NCBI GenBank assembly: GCA_025506515.1 | Contig: CM046451.1 | Location: 71,997,932 to 72,061,931 of the forward strand | DNA: 64,000 bases | Origin: Flaveria trinervia | Taxonomy: Eukaryota; Streptophyta; Magnoliopsida; Asterales; Asteraceae | Direction: 5' to 3' | In this document: positions 1 to 10,201 of the stretch, piece by piece | How the letters are laid out: the number at the start of each line of letters is the position of its first letter | How positions within the stretch are numbered: position 1 is the first letter of the stretch | The notes under the pieces: model-generated | Databases searched by the model: none | What the model was told of the DNA's origin: nothing | The model's input: only the letters and a program-made list of their open reading frames with translations | Position numbers and translations under genes: made by a program

Positions 1-790
1 TTGCGTCTTTGAAGTAGCTCATAACATGTCTTTCCGTAGCGCTTGACTATTAGGACTCGATTCAGTGTATAACACACATTTGCCACTGCCTCATTCCATA
101 ATTGGATAGGCAGCTTCGAGTCTGCCAGCATAGTCCGTGCTGTCTCTATCAAACTCCTGTTCTTTCTCTCAGCAACGCCATTCATCTGAGGGTGTAAGCA
201 GAAGTGAATGATGCACAATTCCCTTTTCCTTGCAGTATGCCTCCATCCCTTGATTCTTGAATTCTGTCCCGTTGTCTGAGCGTATTTGTCGAACTTTTAG
301 CTTGTAGAGTGATTCCAGTGTGGTTACTAATTCCTTGAATGTCTCCAAAGTTTCTGATTTGGATTTCAGAAACATTACCCAAGTGAACCTTGAGTAGTCA
401 TCAGTAACCACATAACAGTACACGTTGCCTGCAATGCTCCTTGTACTAACTGGACCAAACAGATCCATGTGAAGAAGCTCAAGAGGAAGTTCTATTGAAC
501 TTTCTTTTCCTTATGAGTCTTCTTTGTCTGTTTGCCTTTCTTGCAAGCTACACAAAAGTCAGGAAGTTGGAAGTTCTTGACATTCACTCCTCTAACTAAA
601 TCCTTCTGAATCAAATGATTCATCTTCCTTTGACTAATGTGTCCCATTCTCCGATGCCAGGAGATGGAATCCTTCTCAGTAGCTTTAGATAAGAAACAAG
701 AACCTCATGATCCGTTGTGGCAGCTGTTGACAGATCCAAGACATAAAGGTCTTTAGATCTTGAAGCAGTCATCAGAACTTGGTCCTCTGG
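1..790 (-). pseudogene. Element A integrase with GAG-pre-integrase zinc region (partial)
   Basis: This is the copia integrase that inserts the cDNA into host DNA. The open stretch 169-468 shows the start of the catalytic core: HMDLFGP, then the first acidic residue in VTDDYSRFTW, then the second in IRSDNGTEF. The third acidic region (AERKNRSLIETARTMLADS type) lies near 120-180 in another frame, so a frameshift separates the second and third catalytic residues. On the upstream side, about 470-790, the HHCC-type pre-integrase segment can be read in pieces (HRRMGH and CVACKKGKQTKK). The gene runs off the window at base 1. It is the family's usual integrase but not functional as it stands. Confidence 0.85.
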
Positions 791-904
791 GATCATATAT
801 TCTTTCTCTCAGCACGTAGCACTTGTGGTTATCGAAGATGACTTTAAATCCTTTATCAGATTTGGAAATAGAAAGTAAGTTGTTCTGAAGTTGTTGAACG
901 TAGT

Positions 905-1111
905 TCACTTTATCAAACTTAACTTTCTGATTTCCCACTTCTCCCTGAGCTGTGATATAGCCTCCTTTGTTTCCTGCAAAGGAACATGCCCTCCTTTTAT
1001 TTGTTTGACGTTAGATAAAAGGGCTCTATTTCCTGTCATGTGCCTGGATGCTCCGCTGTCTATAATCCACGTGTTAGTCTCAGCACTGTATCGAACACCC
1101 TGCACATACAA
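905..1111 (-). pseudogene. Element A retroviral aspartic protease fragment
   Basis: A 68-residue open stretch carries WIIDSGASRHMTGN, with the catalytic D-S-G at residues 18-20 and the S-R-H-M-T-G context typical of copia proteases, which mature the polyprotein. The frame is lost after about 45 residues, so the C-terminal half of the domain is not readable. It lies between the second zinc knuckle and the pre-integrase region, as expected for the family. Confidence 0.8.
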
Positions 1112-1139
1112 AGTAAATGGATTAGTTTAGGTTAGGAAC

Positions 1140-1600
1140 CCAAGCTTTGACTGTCTTGGGTTTCCCAGAGGCATCACACATCATAAACTCCACCCATTGA
1201 CCCTTAGAAGGTGAGGGTAGCTCAGGTTCCTTCTTGTTATCAGTATCAGACCGAGGTTGACTTTTCTTTCCATAAGCCAGATTTGTGCAATGCCTGTTTA
1301 TGATAAACAGTCGTCTGGCTTACAGGTTGGACATTAGTTTCACTAGCTCTTCTAGGTGGAGTTAAAGAGCTCCTCTTAGAAGACTTAGGTTTTGAGTCCT
1401 GAAGTTCAATCTTCTTCCTGGGTGTCTGATAAAAATTACAGTAGGAAGCAATGTGTCCATATTCTCCACAGTTGTAGCACGCTCTGCTATCAACTTTATG
1501 ATTAAACTTTCTTTGTGGAGAGGTACGTGACACTCTAGTAACATCAATCACTTTAGTTTTTGACTCTTGTACGTTTGATGTTTTCTCTGGTTTAACAAAA
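1140..1600 (-). pseudogene. Element A second zinc-knuckle segment
   Basis: The open stretch 1246-1551 contains a canonical CCHC knuckle, CYNCGEYGHIASYC, with zinc ligands C25, C28, H33 and C38 of that stretch. It sits about 1.2 kb downstream of the first gag knuckle and just before the protease. The rest is basic and rich in Ser and Lys, without a recognisable fold. A nucleic-acid-binding role in packaging or reverse transcription is what the family would suggest. The equivalent segments in B (59525-60133), D (near 37450) and H (near 30600) show that the second knuckle is a regular part of these elements. Confidence 0.75.
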
Positions 1601-1601
1601 T

Positions 1602-2524
1602 TTATAGTCTTAAGCTGTTTACTTTTTGGTTAACTGGTTTTTGACTTGAAGCATGTGAAAAAGTAGCATTTGAAGTCCTTTTAGGTTCTGATTTGACTTT
1701 GTTTGAACCTGACTTTAAGTTAACTTTTTCAAATTCATTTTCCAGGTTAACACAAGGCAATTTACCCTTTGCCTTTGAAGTGGACTCCTTTTGTTTCTGA
1801 CCAGATTCAATAGATGACATGAGGTGTCTGGATCAGTAACAAGAGGAGTGGTCACCACATGATCCTTGATGGGGTTATTATTTAATGGTCTAGACTTAGT
1901 GTTCATCAAGGTCTCAGGTGGTGGTGGAACCACTTTGTAGCCTAATCCCTCCCCATTATTCCTTTCTCTCACTAAGTGTTGAACTATGTATGAAGAGCTA
2001 GTCCAACTATGCAGTTTCTGTTTTAATGAATTAACTTCGACTTCTAGAACTGCCTTTTGTTTCTTAGTGTCTTCTAGGGAGTTTAGATAGTACCTAATGT
2101 CATTTGCTTGGTTAAAAGCCACTACTTCGGTTTCCCTAAGTTGTTTAGTCAATAGGTCTATCTTTTCTTTATAACTATGCTCATTTTGTTTTAGTACTCT
2201 ATTAGCCTCAGTGCACAGACGTAAATCTTTTACTAAGTTATCATTATGATCTAATAACCTAGTAAATTTTTCATCTATGCTATTTCTAAAAGTGTCACAA
2301 TCAGAACAAGCATGGTTATTAAAAATTTGGTCAGTGGTACTTACCTGAGTTGGTTCAGAAGAGTTAGCCATCAGTGCAGCATTAGATGATTCTGGTTCTG
2401 GTGATTCTGGCTTTTCTATCTCTGATGTGGAAACTTCCTCAATTGATTTGTAACTGACCTCGGCTGCAGTTGTTTCTTCACTATGTGACATTGCAATCTC
2501 AACTGCTATATCACCCTCACTCAC
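1602..2524 (-). pseudogene. Element A gag central coiled-coil region
   Basis: The open stretch 1715-2524 (269 residues) begins with an acidic Ser/Glu-rich segment, passes a Cys pair in HACSDCDTFRNSID, and continues as a long heptad-like coiled coil (LLDHNDNLVKDLRLCTEANRVL and onward), ending in a GLGYKVVPPPPET block. B has the same layout at 60134-61130. The probable role is multimerisation of the gag-like protein, inferred from the coiled coil alone. The frame shifts near 1720-1820. Confidence 0.7.
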
Positions 2525-2559
2525 AGAATCATCATCAATATCCTCAACACTGGCAATGT

Positions 2560-2877
2560 TAGATTCTCCTGGTGAGACAAACCTGAAACTCCAATCCTGT
2601 CCTTCATCATCATGAGCAGTTAAGGCTTTTGGATCCTTGTTTGATGAAGAAGAACTAGAGGTTGCTTGTCTTGGCGAGTAAAGGATGAGAACGGGTTCCC
2701 ATTCCTCGTCTTCTTTGGCTTGACATATTCTCTTTTGAAGTGCCCCTTCTCACCACAGTTAAAGCAGGTCACTTTACTCTTGTCGAAGCCAAAGGTGGTG
2801 TCCTTAGTAGCAACCAAGTTCTGTCCATTCTTTTTCACAAACTTCTTCGCCCTCGGACAGCACTTGCTAAGGCCCAC
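2560..2877 (-). pseudogene. Element A first gag zinc knuckle, last ligand lost
   Basis: The stretch 2620-2877 reads CFNCGEKGHFKREY followed by VKPKK. This is a CX2CX4HX4C retroviral knuckle in which the final cysteine is tyrosine. C (44030) and B (61110) keep the cysteine at the same place, so the change is a private mutation of this copy and should abolish zinc binding. The 3' part of gag overlaps in another frame, which shows a frameshift between gag and the knuckle. Confidence 0.75.
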
Positions 2878-3944
2878 ATTATATCCATTCTTTCAAGCTC
2901 CATCTCATCCACCTGCTCGTAGTCCTCATCTGCCAGATGGCAGTTTCCAATCTTCCCGGCAACAAGTCCATCATATGAATGAACCACTGCTGCAAAAAGA
3001 TCCATATGCTCTCGAGCTACTTCCACGGTCACATTACCGATGTTCTCGATCTTCAGTTTGGTAGCGTTTGCTTCTGATCCAATATGATGGGTACATGATG
3101 ACCCAGACGTGTCTGATCCAGAAGGAGAAGCATGTGAGGGACCTAACGAGTTAGACACAAAAGCAGTCTGGAGGGGTGCTCCAGATGTCTTAGCTTGAGG
3201 CGTGGCGTTGTATAAAGCTGGATTTTGTGTGTACGAAGACTTCTGAGCTCTATACTTCATCCTTAGTGCTTCTTCTCGCAACTTAAGAATGAAGTCATTT
3301 ATATCCAGCTTTACAAGGATTCCATTCTGTCGCAGGTTAGACACGAATGTAGCCCACTTATCAGGCAACCCGTCTGCGAAGTTGCTTACTTTCTCTTCCA
3401 TGGTAGTAGCCACTCCATGTGTATGCAATTCGCTCATCAAGTGGTAGAATCTGTCTATGACTTCGTCCAAACTTTCATTACCAATTGATGAGAAGTTATC
3501 GAATTCCTTCTTTAACTCCTTTGCCTTGATTGCCTTCAATGATGCATTACCATCATATCTCTTCTCTAGCGCATCCCACAGTTTCTTGGACTGCTTGTTC
3601 TCTGAATACTGGTGGAATATGTCTTTGGGGATAGACTGAGTGATCAATGCATAAACTCTTTTCTCTGCATTGTACTTTACTTTCTGTGCATCTGTCATCC
3701 TGCTTAATGTTAGTTTAACTCCATCAGCTCCCACTGGTGTACTATAACCTATCTCAATGGCTTCCCACAGATTAGGATCTACTCCATTAAGGTAGATCTC
3801 AAAACGTTGTTTCCAGTGGGGAAACTCATCTAAAGTCAAAAGCTTTGGTGGTTTATTGTGATTCCCCACCTCACTCTCAAGCAACAGTAGGTTCTGTATC
3901 CTTGAGTCCTTCCCAGCAGTAAAGGCTGACATCTGATCTTCCAT
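2835..3944 (-). CDS. Element A gag N-terminal domain (copia gag, UBN2-like), 369 aa open
   Basis: This is the longest intact reading frame of A and the N-terminal gag domain that builds the virus-like particle. The ATG at 3944 is the first after the leader, and C has the same start (MEDQ...FTAGRDS at 42834). Recognisable family blocks are the FPHWKQRFEIYLNG segment near residue 45, the LWDALEKRYDGNAS segment near 125, and FVSNLRQNG near 200. The tail (FAAVVHSYDGLVAGKIGNC) leads to the zinc knuckle, which lies in a shifted frame. Low-copy decay elsewhere in A makes expression unlikely. Confidence 0.85.
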   Translation of the reverse strand: MEDQMSAFTAGKDSRIQNLLLLESEVGNHNKPPKLLTLDEFPHWKQRFEIYLNGVDPNLWEAIEIGYSTPVGADGVKLTLSRMTDAQKVKYNAEKRVYALITQSIPKDIFHQYSENKQSKKLWDALEKRYDGNASLKAIKAKELKKEFDNFSSIGNESLDEVIDRFYHLMSELHTHGVATTMEEKVSNFADGLPDKWATFVSNLRQNGILVKLDINDFILKLREEALRMKYRAQKSSYTQNPALYNATPQAKTSGAPLQTAFVSNSLGPSHASPSGSDTSGSSCTHHIGSEANATKLKIENIGNVTVEVAREHMDLFAAVVHSYDGLVAGKIGNCHLADEDYEQVDEMELERMDIMWALASAVRGRRSL

Positions 3945-3982
3945 GACGAATAAACTTATAATCTAATCAAACAAACTTTCAC

Positions 3983-4218
3983 TGATGCGACTGAAGGATG
4001 CGAATGAGCTAATCGTGCATATAAACTCTGCGATTGGTTCAATCGTGCGAATGAACTGGGCGATTGGTTCAGTCGTGCGAATGAATCTGGTGCGTATGAG
4101 CTATGCGAACAAACGGTTCAGTCGGCCGAATGAGGGTGCGACTAGGTCCAATCGTGCGTATGAGCAATGCGAATGGAGTCCAGTCGTGCGAATGAGTCAG
4201 TCGTGCGACTGAAGCTAC
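3983..4218 (-). repeat. Motif array in the element A leader (TCGTGCGA family)
   Basis: Between the primer site and gag lie about a dozen degenerate copies of CAGTCGTGCGAATGA-like units. Several contain the dyad CAGTCG-NN-CGACTG; a complete one is near 4195-4210. Spacing is irregular, so this is not a simple tandem repeat. The same motif recurs in the LTR and leader of C and in the LTR and pre-ORF2 region of B. Confidence 0.85.
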
Positions 4219-4426
4219 TGTTTTGCGAAAATTTCTAGGTTTGACGGGTTTCAGCCGTAAAAATTCGAAATTTCACAAGTTCTAATCGCCTAAGTCCGTA
4301 GAAACCAAACGTCGATGAGCAGGGAACTTCCAAGATCACTTTTGATGCCAAAGATTGCGTTTTTAGTGCAAAAACACAACCTTTTATGCAATCTTGATTG
4401 AATCAACACGTAATCAAGAGCCAATA

Positions 4427-4438
4427 GCTCTGATACCA
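4427..4438 (-). other. Element A primer-binding site (initiator tRNA-Met)
   Basis: The minus strand reads TGGTATCAGAGC, the standard plant copia primer site complementary to the 3' end of initiator tRNA-Met. It sits two bases inside the LTR boundary at 4441. Confidence 0.9.
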
Positions 4439-4440
4439 CT

Positions 4441-4665
4441 TGTTAGGACCTGGTATTTGACTGAAATACCTAGAGATCACGTGTATACCAGATCAAATAG
4501 TGCGGAATCCTATTTGATTGGCGATTCAATCAGTGAGAACACACGAAGAATCAATCAGGTATGAGTTTAAAAGGACAAACATACCTTTAATCTTCAAGTT
4601 CATAATCATGTCCATTTAATTATAAAGGATGCACATGTATAATGTAAGATTTATATGATCCAACA
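4441..4665 (-). repeat. Element A 5' LTR (right boundary firm, far end tentative)
   Basis: On the minus strand it ends in CCTAACA directly before the primer site, which fixes one boundary. The first 150 bases or so match the LTR ends of B and C (shared stretch around CAAATAGGATTCC). I place the far end at 4665, where GATCCAACA would give a TG...CA element. That makes a 225-bp LTR, far shorter than the 633-726 bp of its relatives, and it lacks the motif array. It may be internally deleted or truncated. Confidence 0.55.
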
Positions 4666-5055
4666 AAGAGATTTTTCTCTTCATTATTAATATTAATCAA
4701 AATAATATTCAAAACTTATAAAAATCTTTAAAGTTTCTCTCCAAATACGGACATAAACTTTAGGGGGAGTAATTTAAAATTTTTGAGTAAGTTCAAATTT
4801 TTGTTTGTTAACTCAATTTTGAAAAACCAAACAGAAGAAATTTTAGTTGGTGTTTGTTATGCAGATTCTTAGAAGCGTGATATGCCCAAGATCTGTCAAA
4901 ATTAGGAAGCTTGTATCAGTTGTAACATACAAGTCAATCCAAGCAAAAATTGACAACTTCAACAGCCAACTTCATAAGAAAAATCAATCAAGGACACCTC
5001 TTCATAAGACGAATAATCAATTCAATCACATTAACTTTTGATTTAGTTCAAAAGA
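4666..5055 (+). other. J noncoding region with an internal PPT-like site (4758-4772)
   Basis: No convincing coding sequence is visible. A purine run reading TTAGGGGGAGTAAT lies at about 4759-4772 and is nearly the same as the PPT before the 3' LTR at 10187. Multiple PPT-like copies are a reported trait of Sireviruses. It would mark the end of pol and the start of the ORF2 module. Confidence 0.5.
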
Positions 5056-5059
5056 TAAT

Positions 5060-5575
5060 GCAGGTTAGTGCATTAGTTAATGCGGGTGAAGGTAACCCAT
5101 GCATATAACTAATGTGGGTAACAATAATTTTTTTTGAAGTGCAACTAATGCGGACAATGATTTTACTCTACCGCATTAGTGTGTGAAGTAAATGTGAAGT
5201 TTTCTCTACCGCATTTACTACAACTCAAATGCGGACAACCAAAATGTCAAGTTTAACTTCCGTATTTGCAACAGTACACAAATGCGGACAGCCAAAATTT
5301 CAAGTTTAAACTTCCGCATTTACAACAGTACACAAATGCGGATGGAATAAAACATTAAGAAACAAAACTTTTGCATTTGTAACAGTAGAGTAATGCGGAC
5401 AGTCAGTCAAAAATTAAGCCTTCCGCATTAGCTACAGCCACAAATGCGGATGACCAAGAGTAGTCAAATGCGGACTGTCAATGTCAAAAGTTCGTCTTCC
5501 GCATATGCTACAGTTAGCAAATGCGGATCACCAAAATCAAACAAATTAACCTTCAGCATTTGCTACAGTGTTGAC
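5060..5575 (+). repeat. Motif array upstream of J ORF2 (CCGCATT/AATGCGG)
   Basis: About 14 copies of CCGCAT or its complement ATGCGG occur in 515 bases, alternating in orientation and usually separated by AACAG or ACAGT-like links. The same motif fills the J 3' LTR upstream of its TATA box. The array ends about 50 bases before the ORF2 TATA box. Confidence 0.9.
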
Positions 5576-5623
5576 CGTATCTTCTTGTAAACTTGTAAAA
5601 TATTTCAAATTGTACTATTTGAC

Positions 5624-5633
5624 TATTTAAAGG
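5624..5633 (+). promoter_or_regulatory. Putative internal promoter of J ORF2
   Basis: TATTTAAAGG lies immediately downstream of the motif array, with ORF2 500 bases further on. Transcription starting about 30 bases on would give a leader containing the intron described next. Only position and sequence support this call. Confidence 0.5.
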
Positions 5634-5813
5634 AATTCGAATAAGTCATTTAATACTTTTCAAATTTGAGAGAACTTATAGTGAGACGAGCGCAAAACTA
5701 CAGTACACCACCATCAATCATCATCATCATCACAAACATTCAAAGATTTTGTTGTGTTTCATCTTTAAACATTCTTGTCATTAATTCAGAACAGCAGTCG
5801 TTTCAAAGATAAG

Positions 5814-6122
5814 GTATAACTTCAACAGATTTTGAAACCAAAACCTAAGTCTCGAACTATTACCCTAAATCGAACGATGAACCAGAAAATTATTGAAGAA
5901 CACCAAAATAAAACTCATTAAGTGATGTAATACACATTTTCAATGTCATAAACATGTAAATTGATAGGAATTCAACTAATATTGAAAACCATGATAACCA
6001 TGTTTACTGAGAAAAACAAAGCAATGTGAAAAAGAAAAGTGCAAAACAAATCAAAATCACATTAACAAATCAAAGCAAATTAAAGTCAAAATTGTGAACT
6101 AACACACATGTCTCTTATGCAG
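5814..6122 (+). other. Putative leader intron of J ORF2 (309 bp)
   Basis: The donor AAG|GTATAAC at 5814 and the acceptor CTTATGCAG|ATT at 6122 are good plant splice sites. The acceptor is followed within five bases by the ORF2 ATG at 6128. Element B has the same arrangement: ...TTACAG|ATTG then ATG. The sequence between is AT-rich with no ORF. Confidence 0.6.
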
Positions 6123-6127
6123 ATTAC

Positions 6128-9100
6128 ATGGCAAACCTACATGGAGCAAGCTCCATAACGTCAGCAGTTATCTAAACCCTGATGTGCCTGAAGCCGAAGG
6201 TCTTAGAGATATGATAAGATTCCTATCTACCACAAGGGTAGCATATGCCATAACAGTAAGACCAACAATCTATGAGAATCCCATCAGGTCTTTCTGGGAA
6301 TCAGCTGAAGTGGTTGAAGAAAATGGAGTGAAAACTCTAACTGGCAAGATCAACACTGAACCCACTCTGAGGATCACAGAAGAATCAGTTAGAAGATGTC
6401 TACAATTCAATGATAATGCAGATGATCCTCTTGAATTAGGTGATGAGGAGATAACCACATTTTTCTCTGAAATGGTTATGAAGGGAGTTATGAAGCCAAA
6501 AATAGTCAAAGGATTAGTGGATCTACCCTGGAGATTCCTAATTCATATGTTCCAACATTGTCTGTCCAAAAGGAAAACAGGATGGAATGACATTCCAATC
6601 CTCACATCTTCTGCAATTTGTGCTCTCTGCACCAACAGAAGATTTAACATGTCTGCATATGTATTCAATGGCCTAATTTCCAACATTCAAGAAGGGTTGA
6701 GATACAAGTTTCTAATGTACCCCAGATTCATTCAATGTCTAATCAATGAATCATTTCATGACATTGTTAATGAAGGACCAGTACTTAACATTCCTCATTA
6801 TGATGCAAGATCCTACAAGTACATCAAGAAGAAGGACCCAAGGAACTTCTACAGTGGTGCTCCTTCACCCCTTCTTCCTTGGATGTTTGAACAAATACAC
6901 CAAGCAGGTCAAGCACAACCACCTCCACAACAAATACCACAACCAATACCATCCCCTATACCATCACCAATACCACAACCTATACATCACCATTACCATC
7001 ACCTCTACCATCACAAATACCATCACCAATACCATCCCAATACCATCACCTTTACCTTCACCAATACCATCACCTTTACCTTCACCAATACCACCACTTC
7101 CATCACCACAACAAACACCACCAATAACCACTCAACCTATATCACCACATCATCAATCTCCTATATCACCACACTAATCTCCTATTCCTCCTTACCAACC
7201 ATTACCATCATCAATTGATTACCCTGCTGAACCAGATGATTAACAAGTGCATCCAAATCATCCAAATCATCTTCTGATGAGGAGGATCATCATGATCAAA
7301 CCAAAGCTGTGAATGAACCTTCTGAGGCTGCTCCTTCTAAGAGCTATGCTGAATCAAACATCAATGGGCCTGATGAAAAATATGAATTAATAACTAAGTA
7401 GCTACTCAAAGTAGAAAGGATGGAAAGAACACTAAACAGGAGAGCAGAAATTATAAATGACAGAATCCTGTAACTTGATGAGAAAGAAGGTGAATTGAAA
7501 GATCTTAAAGAAAATATGTAGTTGAAAGAATGGAACAAGAAAAAGAGATTGAAAATTTGATAGCTGCACTGAAACACTCAAAAGAAGAAGTGAGTGGGCA
7601 TATAGATACTCTTGAAATACAAACTATTTCCATGGAGGAACAAGAAAACATCATAGAGGAACAAGCTGATATCATCTCAAAACTGGAAAAGGAAATTGAA
7701 AGCAAGAACAAAAGAATATCCGAGCTTGAAATGATGATTAAAAGAACTAATGATAAGGATGATGATGAGAAAGCAGAACAAAAGGATGATGATGAGGACA
7801 AGAACTTAATAGATGAGAATGAAGAACAAGTGGATGATGAAGGACAAAGTGAGATCAAAGACCAGAGCCTAGACATGGTAGTGTATTGTGGAAACACTGG
7901 CCATTCAGACTTAGAATAGGGTGAATTTGAAGAACTCTTCAGTGCTTTGGATTGTTTTGCTTTTGAACAATTCAGCATTGATGATGATTTTTGGGAGTTC
8001 ATAAACAATCAAAGAACTGAGGCAGAGCCTATTGTATTTATTCCTAAATCACCAGTGCCATTGGAAAAGGAATTGTCTCTGCAAATTGTCTCTGCCATAT
8101 CATTAACTGAAGAACAAAAAGAGGAACTAAAAGAAAGATTTGAACAAGAAAGGAAAGAAGAAACTATACCTGAACAAAGTGAAATGAAGGATCAAGAGCC
8201 AATTACACTTGAAAAGGTCCCTGAACCAGAAGATCAAACTAAAACCTCTAGGCCTCAACTTCAAACTTACTCACGAAAGAGGAAGTATCTGGCTGAAAAA
8301 GCTAAAGGTAAGAGACCAATAACTGAAGAAGAACCATCAAAGAAACAAAAAGATGACCCAAGAAGTTTAGCAGCAATTGCTGAATTTTTAGAAGAACATG
8401 CGCAGGCAGAAGCTCAGTTGAAATAGTTGGCCAGAGCAATTGACTTAGAAGAAGGAGAAATTGCTGATGAAGATGAAATTAAAAAGGATGTTCTCATGGA
8501 CAGTCCTCTTAAAGAAGAACAGTTAGTATAAGACATGGTAACCAAGGCTCAAACTGATGACTTGATGATTAAAGCCATGTTCTTGATCAATCAAGGCTAT
8601 GATCCTGATGAAGTGTTTGCAATGACTTATGAGAAAATGAAAAAGGAGGAAGAGAAAGTGAAGTAGCTGCTTGATCCAACAATAGACACTGAATATAAGA
8701 AGACAATGACAAAGGACATTCCAAAGCGCAAAGACTCATCCTTGAAGAAACCCACAAGGTATGATGTTCCACTACCAAGAAGGGGTCCTTTACTAAAGCT
8801 TTCACAATTAAGGAAATCAACCTCATCCCATGAATCATTATTTCCTGATCCTTATAACATATCTGATAAGGAAATGAAGGAATCTCTCTCTAGTTAGGGA
8901 TTCACAAAAAGAAAGATTGCCAACATGAAGACAAATTCATTAAGGTCTGCAACACTTCAATTAATCAATGAAAAGAAAGATAAACTCAAGAACTAGAAGA
9001 AGAATTGACAAAGACCAATCCCAGAAACAGAATGTCGGCTGAAGACATGCTGTTAAACATAAAATACCAAGAGCTACTTGCCCCGGTACTCCACAAATAT

Positions 9101-10163
9101 CCTGAATGGTTTGCAGAACCATCTCAGTTGAAGCTGCAAGGGCTAACCACTGCTGAACTGATCAGAGGGGTGTCTACTCCCAAGAGGAAGATAGATCAGA
9201 AGATAATAGCTTGGAAGTATGATAGCACCTGGAACATGTTCATGGTGAAGAGAATCTTAGGGCTAGTACAATTCTTTACAGAGTACTCAGCTCTAGTAAA
9301 TGCCCTTGAGATTCATGATTTGAAGGAGCTAGGTCAACTTGAACTGATCAATCATACAGCTATGTTCAGGGGATATGAATTTGAGAATATACTTAAGATG
9401 TTTAGAAGGACAAACAACTTCAATTCATTAAAGACAAATTCCTTAAGAAAAGATAAAACATTGTCAATCCCCTGGATAAGAAGAAAAAGTTGGAAGCTGA
9501 AGAAATAGTATTCCTTGAGTTGAAGGTAAAGCCAACTGAGTCTTTAAAGAGGAAAGTAGTGTCTGGTACTCATTCTTCCACTCCTATCTTAAATGTGTAC
9601 TATGATGAGAAAACCTATGAGCTGGTGATAGAAAGGAAGTGGGGAGGAAAAGAAGGAGCTGACATTAGACTTTTTAGTGGATATGAAGTAAGACTACTTG
9701 ATGAATCATACATTCACTATATTTATACCAACACTTCAGGGAGTTAAATAACAAATTGGGTGAACAAGACATGCACTTCTTTCTGAAATGCATCAAATTG
9801 TTGAAACTGGCCTATGATAGAATAAAAATTAAAAGGGACAAAAGAAAGAAGAAGAAAACACCACTACAACTTGGAAACATTGTTAAGCTTGAGGTGGATG
9901 TGGGAGGGAGTTTATTGATTCATAGAGATGGTCTTTCCACAATCTCCATATGGGAACCTATCTCTCTGAAAAAGTTACCTATGGAAGCCATCCATAACAT
10001 GAGCAGAATGAAAATACATGTGCTGAGTAGAGACAGGATGTCAGAAGCAACTGATTTTGTAAATATGATCAAGGCCATTCTGGATCCCACCAAAGTAGCT
10101 TTCATACTACCTCCTGAAGACCCAGCTAAATCTTCACAACATCAATCACCTCCTAAACATTGA
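6128..10163 (+). pseudogene. J ORF2: extra Sirevirus-like gene, broken
   Basis: This is a large extra gene in the env-like position; its function is unknown. I take the ATG at 6128 as the start because it follows the splice acceptor, and MAK-W-type residues align with the start of B ORF2. A one-base shift right after the ATG moves the frame. Visible parts in order: an N-terminal conserved domain (FW near 6296, YPRFIQ near 6720), a Pro-rich repeat (about 6905-7200), an acidic Glu/Lys coiled-coil linker (about 7380-8430), a basic stretch, then C-terminal blocks with WKYD (about 9210) and VYYDEKTYELVIER (about 9595). There are at least six in-frame stops, mostly TAG, and three frameshifts. The stop is the TGA at 10163, 24 bases before the PPT. 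It has no recognisable gag, protease or envelope motifs. Confidence 0.75.
6925..7140 (+). repeat. Low-complexity Pro-coding repeat (CCATCACCAATA-like)
   Basis: A degenerate 6- to 12-base tandem repeat of CCATCA/CCAATA lies inside J ORF2. In the gene's frame it begins as a Pro-Ile-Pro-Ser repeat and then shifts to His-Tyr-His. Slippage here probably caused the frameshift. Confidence 0.8.
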
Positions 10164-10186
10164 GGAAAACTAGGCTGTATAACCCT

Positions 10187-10200
10187 TAGGGGGAGTATTA
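10187..10200 (+). other. J polypurine tract
   Basis: TTAGGGGGAGTATT lies directly before the TGCACCC start of the LTR. This is the priming site for plus-strand DNA in reverse transcription. Confidence 0.85.
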
Positions 10201-10201
10201 T

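Larger units (their letters stand above)
1..4665 (-). mobile_element. Element A: Ty1/copia (Sirevirus-like) retrotransposon, 5' part
   Basis: Reading the minus strand from 4665 downward, the order is LTR, primer site, a leader with a motif array, gag, zinc knuckle, coiled coil, second zinc knuckle, protease and integrase. The window ends inside integrase, so RT, RNase H and the 3' LTR would lie to the left. The LTR end, gag and integrase closely resemble those of C (41660) and B (47015), so the three form one family. Stops and frameshifts break the polyprotein in several places. A abuts the plus-strand element J at 4666 and is probably inserted into it, which would put J's missing gag-pol left of the window. 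That nesting is inferred, because the second junction is not visible. Confidence 0.85.

Noticed and set aside
5060..5575. Motif array as a CRISPR array or satellite
   Set aside because: The copies alternate in orientation and have irregular spacing, and the DNA is a plant retrotransposon. There are no fixed-length spacers and no cas genes.
6746..7177. Open frame rich in Tyr-His and Thr-Ile over the Pro-coding repeat
   Set aside because: It is a shadow frame of J ORF2 caused by the CCATCA-type repeat.
6184..10163. ORF2 as a retroviral envelope
   Set aside because: There is no signal peptide, no hydrophobic membrane segment and no paired Cys pattern. The position alone resembles env.
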